Source: Anaerolineae bacterium
GTDB lineage: Bacteria > Chloroflexota > Anaerolineae > 4572-78 > J111
NCBI GenBank assembly: GCA_023382535.1
Contig: JAHDWA010000018.1
Coordinates: 1 to 64,000 of the forward strand
Direction: 5' to 3'
DNA length: 64,000 nucleotides
Both the position numbers and the translations under genes were made by a program. The notes below the pieces were generated by a model. That model was not told the origin of the DNA. It worked only from the letters and a program-made list of their open reading frames with translations, and did no database searches. Each line of letters begins with the position of its first letter. Within the stretch, counting starts at the first letter, position 1. This document shows positions 25,609-34,500 of this stretch, piece by piece.

Positions 25609-25627
25609 GAGATTGCTCCTCTAGAAA

Positions 25628-25660
25628 TAGTAGTCAGTCGTCAGTAGCCAGTAGTCAGAC
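25628..25660. repeat. Heptamer repeat (AGTAGTC type)
   Basis: Units AGTAGTC-AGTCGTC-AGTAGCC-AGTAGTC-AGACAAT follow each other in the gap upstream of the VOC gene. The reverse complement of the same unit (CTGACTA) is repeated at 52099-52140. Confidence 0.75.
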
Positions 25661-25719
25661 AATTATTTTATTGTTAGTGGTATTCGCAGGCTCATGACGT
25701 CTCTTTTATAACAGCTTCG

Positions 25720-25755
25720 CTACAGGAGTCCACAGGGCCTTGTGGACTCCTGTAG
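25720..25755. repeat. Perfect 15 bp intergenic hairpin of the GGAGTCC family
   Basis: CTACAGGAGTCCACA (25720-25734) and TGTGGACTCCTGTAG (25741-25755) are exact reverse complements around a six-base loop. There is no T-run. It shares the GGAGTCC/GGACTCC core with 55694-55722. The 348 bp gap 25609-25956 contains this hairpin, two heptamer tracts and the operon promoter but no convincing gene. Confidence 0.7.
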
Positions 25756-25773
25756 TTTGAACAGCATCATTGA

Positions 25774-25794
25774 ACGGAACACGCAACACGCTCG
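25774..25794. repeat. Heptamer repeat (ACGCAAC type), single arm
   Basis: ACGGAAC-ACGCAAC-ACGCTCG, almost the same as the right arm at 13994-14014. No opposing arm is obvious nearby. Confidence 0.6.
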
Positions 25795-25874
25795 AAAATT
25801 TGTAAGAAATTGCCACCATCCTATATCTTGTGGTCTGCGCCCCATTCATTTCTATATATTGCGTTTATGTAAAC

Positions 25875-25903
25875 TTTACAGGTGTTTCCGCATGTGGTAT
25901 ACT
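25875..25903 (+). promoter_or_regulatory. Sigma-70-type promoter for the eight-gene membrane operon
   Basis: TTTACA (25875-25880), a 17-base spacer and TATACT (25898-25903), each one mismatch from consensus. The transcript would start near 25910, about 47 bases before the first ATG at 25957. No terminator-like signal is seen until 39748-39766, so one 13.8 kb mRNA is plausible. Confidence 0.75.
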
Positions 25904-25956
25904 ACTATTACCTTACATAATGGGCATATTCTCTCTATTCAGCTCGGAACAATTTT

Positions 25957-26799
25957 ATGATTGAACTGGCAACGGCGCTGCAATCAGAGCTGGCGGCGAT
26001 GCGCTGGCAAGCCCTGTTTCGCTTTAATCAGGATGCTTCCAAAGCGGCGGACCCGGCTACGTTGTCGTTACTCACCGGCGCCCTGGCCGACGGCCATCCC
26101 TTTGTGCGCTGGCAGGCCGGAATGGCCCTGGCGAGTGAAGCCGGCGGCCGCCAAAAATTGATCGAACTGCTAAAAACTTACCCTGCACCGCCCCCAGAGT
26201 TTACGCCCGTCCCGGCAGAATTCCAAACAGACGTGATGTGTGCAGCGGCCATTGATGCTTTGGTGGACAAAAAGTCAGCCGAGGCCCAAGCCTATCTCAC
26301 TAAGCCGCTGGCACAGGGCAGTACGTTACTGCGGCAGAGCGCTGCTGAAGCCTTGGGCCGGCAGGGTCAGGCCGAAGCGATGCCCCATCTGCTGGCCGCG
26401 CTAAAAGATAGCGATCCCTGGGTGCGCCGGGCGGCCGTCCTGGGATTGGGACATCTCGGCGCAGGGAGCGCCGCCGGGGAACTGGTGGGCTGTTTAAGGG
26501 ATAGAGCCGTGATTGTCCGGCGAAGCGCCAGCTATGTTTTGGGCGCGCTCAGAGCTGCAGCGGCGCTGCCCGCCTTAAAAATCGCTCTCACTGACGCCGA
26601 CCCGCAGGTGCGGCGCAACGCAGCCTGGGCTTTAGGACGAATCGGCCGGTCAGAGGCTGTCACCGCGCTGACTCCCTTGCTCGACGATCCTGAGTTAGAG
26701 GGGGATGTAGCGGCCGCGGCGAAGGAAGCGATTACAGTGCTGAGCAAACCCGGCTGGCAGAGACTTGTTACAGGTTTGGGCCAGCGGCTTCAGCGTTAA
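25957..26799 (+). CDS. HEAT-repeat protein, first gene of the membrane operon
   Basis: 280 residues made mostly of HEAT/PBS-lyase-type helical pairs of about 31 residues: 'LTGALADGHPFVRWQAGMALAS', 'LLRQSAAEALGRQGQAEAMPHLLAALKDSDPWVRRAAVLGLGHLG', 'RDRAVIVRRSASYVLGAL', 'LTDADPQVRRNAAWALGRIG'. It has no signal peptide and is probably a cytoplasmic adaptor. Related repeats occur in phycobilin lyases and scaffolds (family knowledge), but no phycobiliprotein genes are here. It begins 47 bases downstream of the predicted transcript start and is followed after 12 bp by the next gene. Confidence 0.88.
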   Translation: MIELATALQSELAAMRWQALFRFNQDASKAADPATLSLLTGALADGHPFVRWQAGMALASEAGGRQKLIELLKTYPAPPPEFTPVPAEFQTDVMCAAAIDALVDKKSAEAQAYLTKPLAQGSTLLRQSAAEALGRQGQAEAMPHLLAALKDSDPWVRRAAVLGLGHLGAGSAAGELVGCLRDRAVIVRRSASYVLGALRAAAALPALKIALTDADPQVRRNAAWALGRIGRSEAVTALTPLLDDPELEGDVAAAAKEAITVLSKPGWQRLVTGLGQRLQR

Positions 26800-26811
26800 A
26801 AGGACGCTTGT

Positions 26812-27132
26812 ATGAATCAAGTGACTTTTGTCGGAAGAATCGCCCAAAAACTGGCTGACCTGGGCCTGGCTGCCCCGGCAATTTTACTGCTGGAAGCGCA
26901 CAAGCCGCTTGCTTTTATTGGCAGCCAATGCCTGTTAGTAGCTCAACCCACCCTCAACCTCTTCATCTCACCCCACTTTACCCAGGGCCTCGTAGACCTG
27001 CTGGCAGACCCCATACAAGTGGACCAGCTTATTGCTCATCTTGAACACCCCGACTCGCTCCAGCTTCATGCCCAGAGTGGCACAGCAGGTACACCGGGAC
27101 TCAACCTATCAAATAAGGAGACCAGCCTGTGA
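26812..27132 (+). CDS. Small uncharacterised protein of the membrane operon
   Basis: 106 residues. I do not recognise a family. The first 80 residues are largely hydrophobic and helical ('LADLGLAAPAILLLEAHKPLAFIGSQCLLVAQPTLNLF'), with a short polar tail. It could sit on or in the membrane as a small accessory subunit. The stop codon overlaps the GTG start of the next gene by four bases, so translation is probably coupled. Confidence 0.7.
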   Translation: MNQVTFVGRIAQKLADLGLAAPAILLLEAHKPLAFIGSQCLLVAQPTLNLFISPHFTQGLVDLLADPIQVDQLIAHLEHPDSLQLHAQSGTAGTPGLNLSNKETSL

Positions 27133-27878
27133 GTCAGGAAATTCTGGTTCGAGGGGCCATTGTCATCTTGCTGATTTTTGTAGTAGGGATTTACTTCTTC
27201 ACCCTGCGCGCTCGCAGCGGGCAGGCGCCTCTGCTGCGCCGGATTCGGGCCTTTGATGTTTTAAGGGGATTGCCGGGACAATCCATCGAGGCGGGGCGCG
27301 ACCTGCATTTGTCGCTGGGTATCGGCAGCCTGGTCAACGAAACAACCTCTGACAGCCTGGCCGGGCTGGCCGTGCTGGATTACCTGGCCGGGCAGGCGGC
27401 GGCCACCGGTGTGTCACCTACGATTTCAATGGCTGATCCAACGGTGATGCTGTTTGCCCAAAACGCGCTTCGCGCGGCTCATCGCAATGATCCTGACCGG
27501 GCGGAGGAGGCTTATCGTTCTATTCGCTGGATTGCGCCCCAGCCGGCCGCATATGCCGCCGGGGTAATGAATATTCTGAACATTGACCGGGTCGAAGCCA
27601 ATGTCATGGTCGGCAACTTTGGCGATGAATATTTGCTGATGGGTGAGACGGCGGCCCGGCGTGGAATTGCCCACATCGGGGGGACGAGTAATCCCAATAC
27701 TTTACCTTTTATCTACGCCTCGGCCCAGGAAACGCTGTTGGGCGAGGAGATTTACGCTGCCGGCGCTTATCTGCAAAAACGCCCGGCCCATTTGGGGAGT
27801 TTAGCCGCTCAGGACTTGCTGCGCTGGCTGGTGGGCCTGTTCATCCTGGGCAGCATTGTTATTGCCTCGGTGAGTTAG
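27129..27878 (+). CDS. DUF6754-like membrane protein
   Basis: 249 residues from a GTG with AAGGAG eight bases upstream. One N-terminal helix (about 8-25) and one C-terminal helix (about 228-247) flank a soluble middle. That middle has 'AGRDLHLSLGIGSLVNETTSDSLAGLAVLDYLAGQAA', 'PTVMLFAQNALRAAH', 'ANVMVGNFGDEYLLMGETAARRG' and 'GGTSNPNTLPFIYASAQETLLGEEIYAAGAYL'. The conserved block resembles DUF6754 of Chloroflexota (from memory), which has no known function. The next gene begins six bases after its stop. Confidence 0.72.
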   Translation: MSQEILVRGAIVILLIFVVGIYFFTLRARSGQAPLLRRIRAFDVLRGLPGQSIEAGRDLHLSLGIGSLVNETTSDSLAGLAVLDYLAGQAAATGVSPTISMADPTVMLFAQNALRAAHRNDPDRAEEAYRSIRWIAPQPAAYAAGVMNILNIDRVEANVMVGNFGDEYLLMGETAARRGIAHIGGTSNPNTLPFIYASAQETLLGEEIYAAGAYLQKRPAHLGSLAAQDLLRWLVGLFILGSIVIASVS

Positions 27879-27883
27879 AGCTT

Positions 27884-28537
27884 ATGATTATTCGCAGTGG
27901 ACGTGTTTTAGCTACGATCGTCGCCATTGTGGTCGGCCTATTTGTGCTGGCCGATGTTTTTGTTTCCACCTGGAGCGGTGACGGCGGTTTGGGCGGCCTG
28001 CAGCAGACGATTAGCGGAGTGGGCTATTTTCTGGTCAGTTGGGCCGCTATTGTAACCGCTTTTGCCCTGTTTTTGGGCTTTGCCAATGTCGTCAGTGTCC
28101 ACTGGAGTCGCATTCGCACCCAAAAACCGGGAGCGATTTACAGTGTGGTCCTGCTGCTCTCCTTGTTTGCCACCCTAGGGCTGGGCCTGGGCGGCCCGCT
28201 GTCGGCTAACGGCCAGATTATTTTTAATTACATTTTGCAGCCGCTGGAAGCTACCTTTTTTGCGCTCCTGGCTCTTTTTATCGCTACCGCTGCTTTTCGC
28301 GCCTTCAGAGTTCGCAGCCTTGAATCATTCTTTTTTGTCCTGTTTGCGGTGATTGTGTTGCTGGGCCAGGTTCCGGTGAGTATCTATCTCTGGCCGGAAT
28401 TTCCGGTCATCAAAGACTGGGTGCTCAATGTGCCGACCCTGGCCGGCGTCAGGGGTATTCTCCTGGGAGTATCTCTGGGGGTGATCGCTACGGGCCTGCG
28501 CGTGTTAATGGGCGCCGATCGCCCTTATTCAGATTAG
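27884..28537 (+). CDS. Polytopic membrane protein of the operon
   Basis: 217 residues with about six membrane helices (near 8-27, 44-66, 85-105, 118-140, 148-170 and 190-208). It ends in a short cytosolic 'RVLMGADRPYSD'. I recognise no family and no transport motif. It is in a tight cluster (6 bp after the DUF6754-like gene, 12 bp before the scaffold gene) and is likely part of one membrane complex. Confidence 0.8.
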   Translation: MIIRSGRVLATIVAIVVGLFVLADVFVSTWSGDGGLGGLQQTISGVGYFLVSWAAIVTAFALFLGFANVVSVHWSRIRTQKPGAIYSVVLLLSLFATLGLGLGGPLSANGQIIFNYILQPLEATFFALLALFIATAAFRAFRVRSLESFFFVLFAVIVLLGQVPVSIYLWPEFPVIKDWVLNVPTLAGVRGILLGVSLGVIATGLRVLMGADRPYSD

Positions 28538-28549
28538 GAACGTTTTGTT

Positions 28550-31500
28550 ATGAGTACGGATGATCTAGAACGAAGACCGCCGTCAACCGGCGGCCTCAAA
28601 AAATTGAGCAAGCTGGGAGGAAGCCAGCCCAAGCCGGCCACTCAAAATCTGGTCGAGCAAGTGCCGGATTGGTTAAAACGTCTTCTGACCAAGTATGGTG
28701 AAAGAGAAGGCCGCCTGGCCGGTCTGGGTGAAGGTGGCGCAGAAGCAGACCTAGAAGTCTCGGCTGCTGAGGCTCCTCCCGGAGCTTTATCCAACTTACT
28801 GGAACAAATGGCGGAAGAAGGGGTTTCGGGACCTTCGCGCGATCAATTGGCTACTTCGGTCGAATGGGGACACTATGACGAACCCGAGGAGCCGCCGCTG
28901 GATGACTTTTTGGCCAGTCTCGGTTCTGCTCCGGCCGGCCGTCAAGAGACCCCACCGGCTTATCCCCCTGCTGCCGAAGCACCCGATTGGCTTAACGATG
29001 TGATTCCGGCTGCCTCTGCACCGGATTTTGACCAGCCGGTGGAACCGGCCCTGGAGAACGAAGCTCCCGATTGGCTGGCCGAGATGATTCTGCCGGACGC
29101 TGCCGCGCCGCCTCCGCCGGCCCCTGCCCGGTTTGACGAAGCTCCCGACTGGTTGGCCGAAGCCCTGGAAACTCCTGCCGCTCATCCTTCAGCCCCACCA
29201 CCCCAACCGGCTGCGCCTGCTCCTCCCACTCCGAGCAGCAGTGCGGACGATGATGTGCCGGATTGGCTTACAGCCGCTCTGGGTAGTCCCGCCGAAGCGC
29301 CGCCCCCTCCATCTCCTGAGCCGTCGCAGGCTGATTTTAATGTGCCGGATTGGCTGGCCGAACCCTCCGCTGAGCCAGATTTACCCGCTGTTTCACCAGC
29401 CGCGGACGAAACTTCCTATGCCGTAGATGTACCGGATTGGCTCCAGGATATCGTCGCCCCTCCGGGCGAGGAGGAAGCGGGTTATGAGGAAAGCGAGCCT
29501 GCGGTTGATATGCCGGATTGGCTCCAGGATATTGTCCCGCCGACGGCCGCTGAAGCAGCCCCTCCTCCTGCCGTCTCACAGCCGCCCGCCTGGGATGTAC
29601 CTGATTGGATTACCGGCGAGGAAACCGGCGAAGCCCCGGAAGTTACCGAAAAACCCGTGACGCCCTCCGGGGATACTTCCAGTTGGTTGGCTCCAGACAG
29701 CGGCTTGCCTTCGCTGGATTGGCTGTTCCAGGAACAGCCCTCTCCCCCAGCCGCAAGTGAAGCGGAAGCCCCGGCTCAAGAAGAGGCTGATTGGTTATTT
29801 GACTCTTCAGCGGATCTTTCCTTTGAAGCCCCTCCCTCTGCCACGCCTCCAACCGGCGCGGCTGCACCTTCCTGGCTGGATGATTTGCCCGCGCAGGAAG
29901 AGGAAGCGACCATTCCTGATTGGCTTCAAAATATAACCGTAGAAACCGCTGCCCCCAGCGCCGGCTTTGATCAACTTCCGCCCTGGTTGGAGAGTCTGCA
30001 GACTGAAGCTGCCCCTGCCGGGCAAACTGAGCCGGACCGGCCGGTTGAAAGTGAAGAAGAAATACCGCCCTGGCTGGGTGAAAGTGACATTCCTCCTGCG
30101 GCGGCTCCCCCGGAAGCGCCCCCTCAACCGGCCGCGCCGATCAGAAGCCTAAAGCCGCTCAAACGACTCTCGCCCCAGCCGGATAAACCGGCTGAATCTG
30201 AAACCGTGCCGCCCCTACCTGCATGGGCGGCTGGTTTAATACCCACCGGTATCGAAACCGGGCCAATGGCCCCGGCGCTGCCCGATTGGGCGGCTGGTCT
30301 TGTCCCACCTGGAGCGAGCCTCGCGGGAGCCAGTACCCCAGCTCTGCCGGATTGGGCCGAAGAATTGCTCCCGCCAGGTGTAGCCGCAAAGACGACTCCT
30401 CCGCTGGCAGAGCCGCCGGAAAAATCTGCTCCCCGGCCCCTGTCACGCCTGGCCAGCCTGTCAAAACCTGCCCCTGAACCACCCCCCGCCCCAACTCAGG
30501 CGGAACCGCCCCGTTGGCCGGTATCTTCTCCCGCCCCTGTGTCTGAAAGCGAACAGCCGGTAGCTGAGTCACCTGATTGGCTGAGCGATCTATCTTCTGA
30601 GGAAGACGAAGTTCCGGCTTGGCTGGCCGAAACTGACCAGACTACCGTCGAATCATCCGCCTGGTTAAGTGACTCTGTTTTAGTCGAGCCTGGTGAGACT
30701 TCCGGTGGACCGGTTGAGACTGAGCAAAGCCCTGCCGAGCCATCCGATTGGTTGGGCAGTTTATCGGCCAAAGCGGGCGAAGCGCCCGATTGGCTGGCTG
30801 ATTTATCCGGGCCAACCCAGGAAGCTGGAGAGACCGCGGACGATTGGTTTTCGGAGGAAACTCCGGCCGAGGAAGACAATTTGCTGGTCGAGAGGCTGGA
30901 TTGGTTTACCCAGGGCCGACCGGAAGAACCTGCCACGCCGGCGGAAATGCCTTCCGCTGAACTGGGAATCCCTGACTGGCTGGCTGACACGGCCAGCAGC
31001 CCCACGCCGGAAGTCCCACCTTCACCCGCCCAGCTTCCCGCTGAAGCAGAACCGGAAGGATTGGATTGGCTAACTGACTGGCCGGCGGCAAAGACTGGCG
31101 AGGAGTCATCCGCTCCCCCTGCGGAAGTTGGGGCGATGGCCGATATGGAAATACCCGAGTGGTTATCCGACCTTCCCCCTGTGGCTCCCGTTGAAGCCGC
31201 CCCGTCCCTGACTGAACAGGAGAGTCAACTTGAAGTTCCCGCCGACCTTGACATTCCCTCCTGGCTGACCGAATTGCCCGAACCTTCTCCCACGCCGCTC
31301 GAGCCGTCAGAGGCAGAACTGGAAAGACCGCCCTGGTTGGCCGACCAGCCTGATGAGGAACCGGAAACGCCTTCCTGGATGGCCGAATTGCCGGAAATAC
31401 CGGCAGCTACCAGCGCGCCGGCCCGTTCAGAGTTTGAGGTGGAGGAGAAACCCGATGAAGGGTTGGAGACGCCGGATTGGCTAACGGACTTACTGGATTC

Positions 31501-34500
31501 GGCTGAAGAGGCGACTGCCGCTCAGTCGGTCGGGGCCGGTGAAGCTGAGGCCCAACTGGAAACGCCGCCCTGGCTGGCTGAATGGCCCGGAGTCTCGCCG
31601 ATGGAAACGGCTCCTTCTTTCAGCGAGGAAAGCCAGGCGGATGTAGAAATGCCCTCCTGGCTGTCTGGGCTGCGAGAATTACCAGAGGCCGAATTGCCTG
31701 CGCCAACCTGGGGTGATGAGAGCGCCGAGGAAATCGAACTGGAAGCGCTGCCCTGGCTGGCTAACCTGGCCGGCGAGACCGGGGAGCCGGCAGAGATGGA
31801 GGGACTTGAGTCTGAGGAGACGCCTCCAGCTCCTGCTGCCCCCGCCGGATTGGCAGAGACCGCAGCCGAGACCGAATTAGAAACGCCTTCCCGGTTAAGC
31901 GAACTGCCCGAAGCGCCGGTAGCTGAGACTGAAACAGAGACACCTTCCTGGCTGAGCAGTCTGCCAGGTGAACCGGCCGTTGAGCAGGTTGGCCCGGAAA
32001 GTGAAGAGGAAATACCGGCCTGGCTGAGTGATTTGCAGCCAGCTTCCCCGGCTGAAACGGTAGGGACAGCAGTTGAAGCGACAGAGGCCGAAACTGAATG
32101 GGAGATTCCGTCCTGGTTAACTGCCCTGCCCGAAGTTTCTGAGCCTGAAGCAGCGCCTGTCGCCCCTGAAGAAACCGGGGAGACGGCTGCACCGGAAATT
32201 CCGTCTTGGCTGTTGACCGACCTGCCGGAAACGACTGAGGGTGAACTGCCGCCTGCGGAAATGAGTGACGAGGCAGAGCTAGAAATCCCATCTTGGCTTG
32301 GCGAGCCACCCCCTCCCGCTGGGGAAGGCGAAGAAGAAACACCGTCTTGGCTGGCTGATCTGGGTGAAGCGCCACTTACCGCGGAGACGTCCGAGGCCGA
32401 AGTTGAAGAGGCGTCCTCCTGGTTGTTCGACTTGGAGAAAGCATCTCCAGAAGGGGAGGGGGCCGAGGCAGCCGAAACTCAGTTAGAAATGCCCTCCTGG
32501 CTCAGCGAGTTACCGGAAGCTGCCGAAACTGAGACAGCCCAAACTGAATTACTCCCTGAGGCTGAAGCCGAACAGGAAGTTCCTTCCTGGCTCAGCGAGT
32601 TACCCCAAACGCCTGAAACTGAGGAATTATCCGCTCCGCCGAGTGAGGAAGGTCAGGAAGAAGCACCGGAAATTCCGGTGTGGCTGAAAGGTGTGGCAGG
32701 AATTGCAGCAGGGGCGGCGACAGCAGTGGCAGTGCTGGCGGGTGAGTCTGACGCCGCAGCCGAAGAGGAAACCCCTTCCTGGTTGGCAGATTTACCCGAG
32801 GCGGCTCAAATTGAGGAGACTGAAACCGGGGAAGAAGCGGAGATGCCTGCCTGGCTGGATCAGTTACCGCCCGCGCCGGAAACCAAATCACCCACTGAAG
32901 AGGTCGAAGCTGAGACGGCAGGGGAAACCCCCTCCTGGCTGGCTGATTTGGGTGAAGTGCCTGTCGGCGAGGAAGTGGCCGGCCAGGTGACTGCCGAGAT
33001 CGAAGTTGAAGCGATGCCCTCCTGGCTGTCCGACCTGGAGGAAGCGCCTGCAGAGGGAGTGGCGGCAGAGGCGGCTGAAGCTGAGCTAGAAATGCCCGCC
33101 TGGCTTAGCGAACTGCCGGAAGTCGCCGCAACTGAGGCGGCTCAAGCCGAAGTAATGGCTGAAGCTGAAACCGAACAAGAAGTTCCCCCATGGTTAGCTG
33201 GACTGCGTGAAGCGCCTGAAGCTACGGCGGAGGAAGAGGGCCAAGCGGCGGCTGAGCTTGAGTTGCCCTCTTGGTTGAGCGAGTTACCTGCAGCGCCTGG
33301 GTCTGAAACGAATTTAGTCCCGTCCGCCGAGGAGGCTGGGGCTGAACTGGAAACGCCGCCCTGGCTGGCTGAACTTTCGGAAGTATCCCGGGGAGAGATT
33401 CCCCCTGTTGGTCTGGCTGAGGAAGCTAAAACTGAGGCCGAACTGGAGATGCCAACACCGCAAGCAGTGGTCCCAGAAATGGTTGAAGCTGAAGAGGAAA
33501 TTCCCGCCTGGCTAAGCGAGTTGCCGCCAGCCCCTGAAGCTGAGGAAACATCCACTGCCATGGTTGAAGAAGGTGAAGCAGAGGAAGCGCTGGAGATCCC
33601 CGCATGGCTAACGGAAATAGCCGCTGCCAGGGCGGTTGAAAGTGCCGAAATTGAACCGGCAGCCGAAGAGGAGACACCTTCCTGGCTGGCTGATCTGACC
33701 GAAGCCGCCGAAGTTGAACCAACACCGGCTGCCTCGGCTGAAGAAATTGAACCCGAAGCAGAGACTCCCGCCTGGTTGGCCGAGCTGCCCTCAGCTTCTG
33801 AGGCTGCGCCTGACCTTTCGGCGCCGGCTGCCGAAGTGGAAGCTGAGGCAGGCGAAATGCCGGCCTGGTTGAGTGAACTTCCCCAGGCTCCTGCACCCGC
33901 CGAACCAACCGAGGAACCCGAGTCTGAGGAACTGGTCATACCCGCCTGGTTGACCGGGGTGATGGGAACCGCTGTCGCCGCCGAGAGCATGGAGGCCCTT
34001 GAAGCCGAGGGAGAAGCTGAAACGCCGCCCTGGCTGGCGGAGTTGCCGTCTGCGCCTGAAGCCGAAGGAGTCGCTGAAGAGGCTGAGACAGCAGCAGAAC
34101 TGGAAATGCCATCCTGGTTGAGCGAGCTGTCCCCGGCGCCTGCCCCGCCTGCGGAAACTTTCGAGGCGGAAACAGGCGCTGTCGAAGCCGAGTTGGAAAC
34201 TCCTCCCTGGCAGCAGCCGGATCTGGCTGAAACTGAGGCAATCACTCCGCCCGCTGCCCCTGCTGACGAGGTCGAGGGTGAAGCAGAGGCAGCCACAGAG
34301 GAAATCCCGCCCTGGCTGGCCGATCTGTCCACGGAAGACCTGAAGCTGCCCTCCTGGTTAAGCGATACGCCGGAATTTGCCACCCCTGCTGCTCCGGCTG
34401 ATATTAGCGAAGCTGAGACGGAAGTTGAGTCTCCGCCGGTGCAGTTTGATGAAACAGCCGAAGGGGTGAGTGATGAAGGAACGGCCGCCCCGCCTCCTGC

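Noticed and set aside
25742..25960. 72-residue open frame between the VOC gene and the operon
   Set aside because: It starts inside a perfect hairpin, crosses a repeat and the operon promoter, and has no ribosome-binding site.
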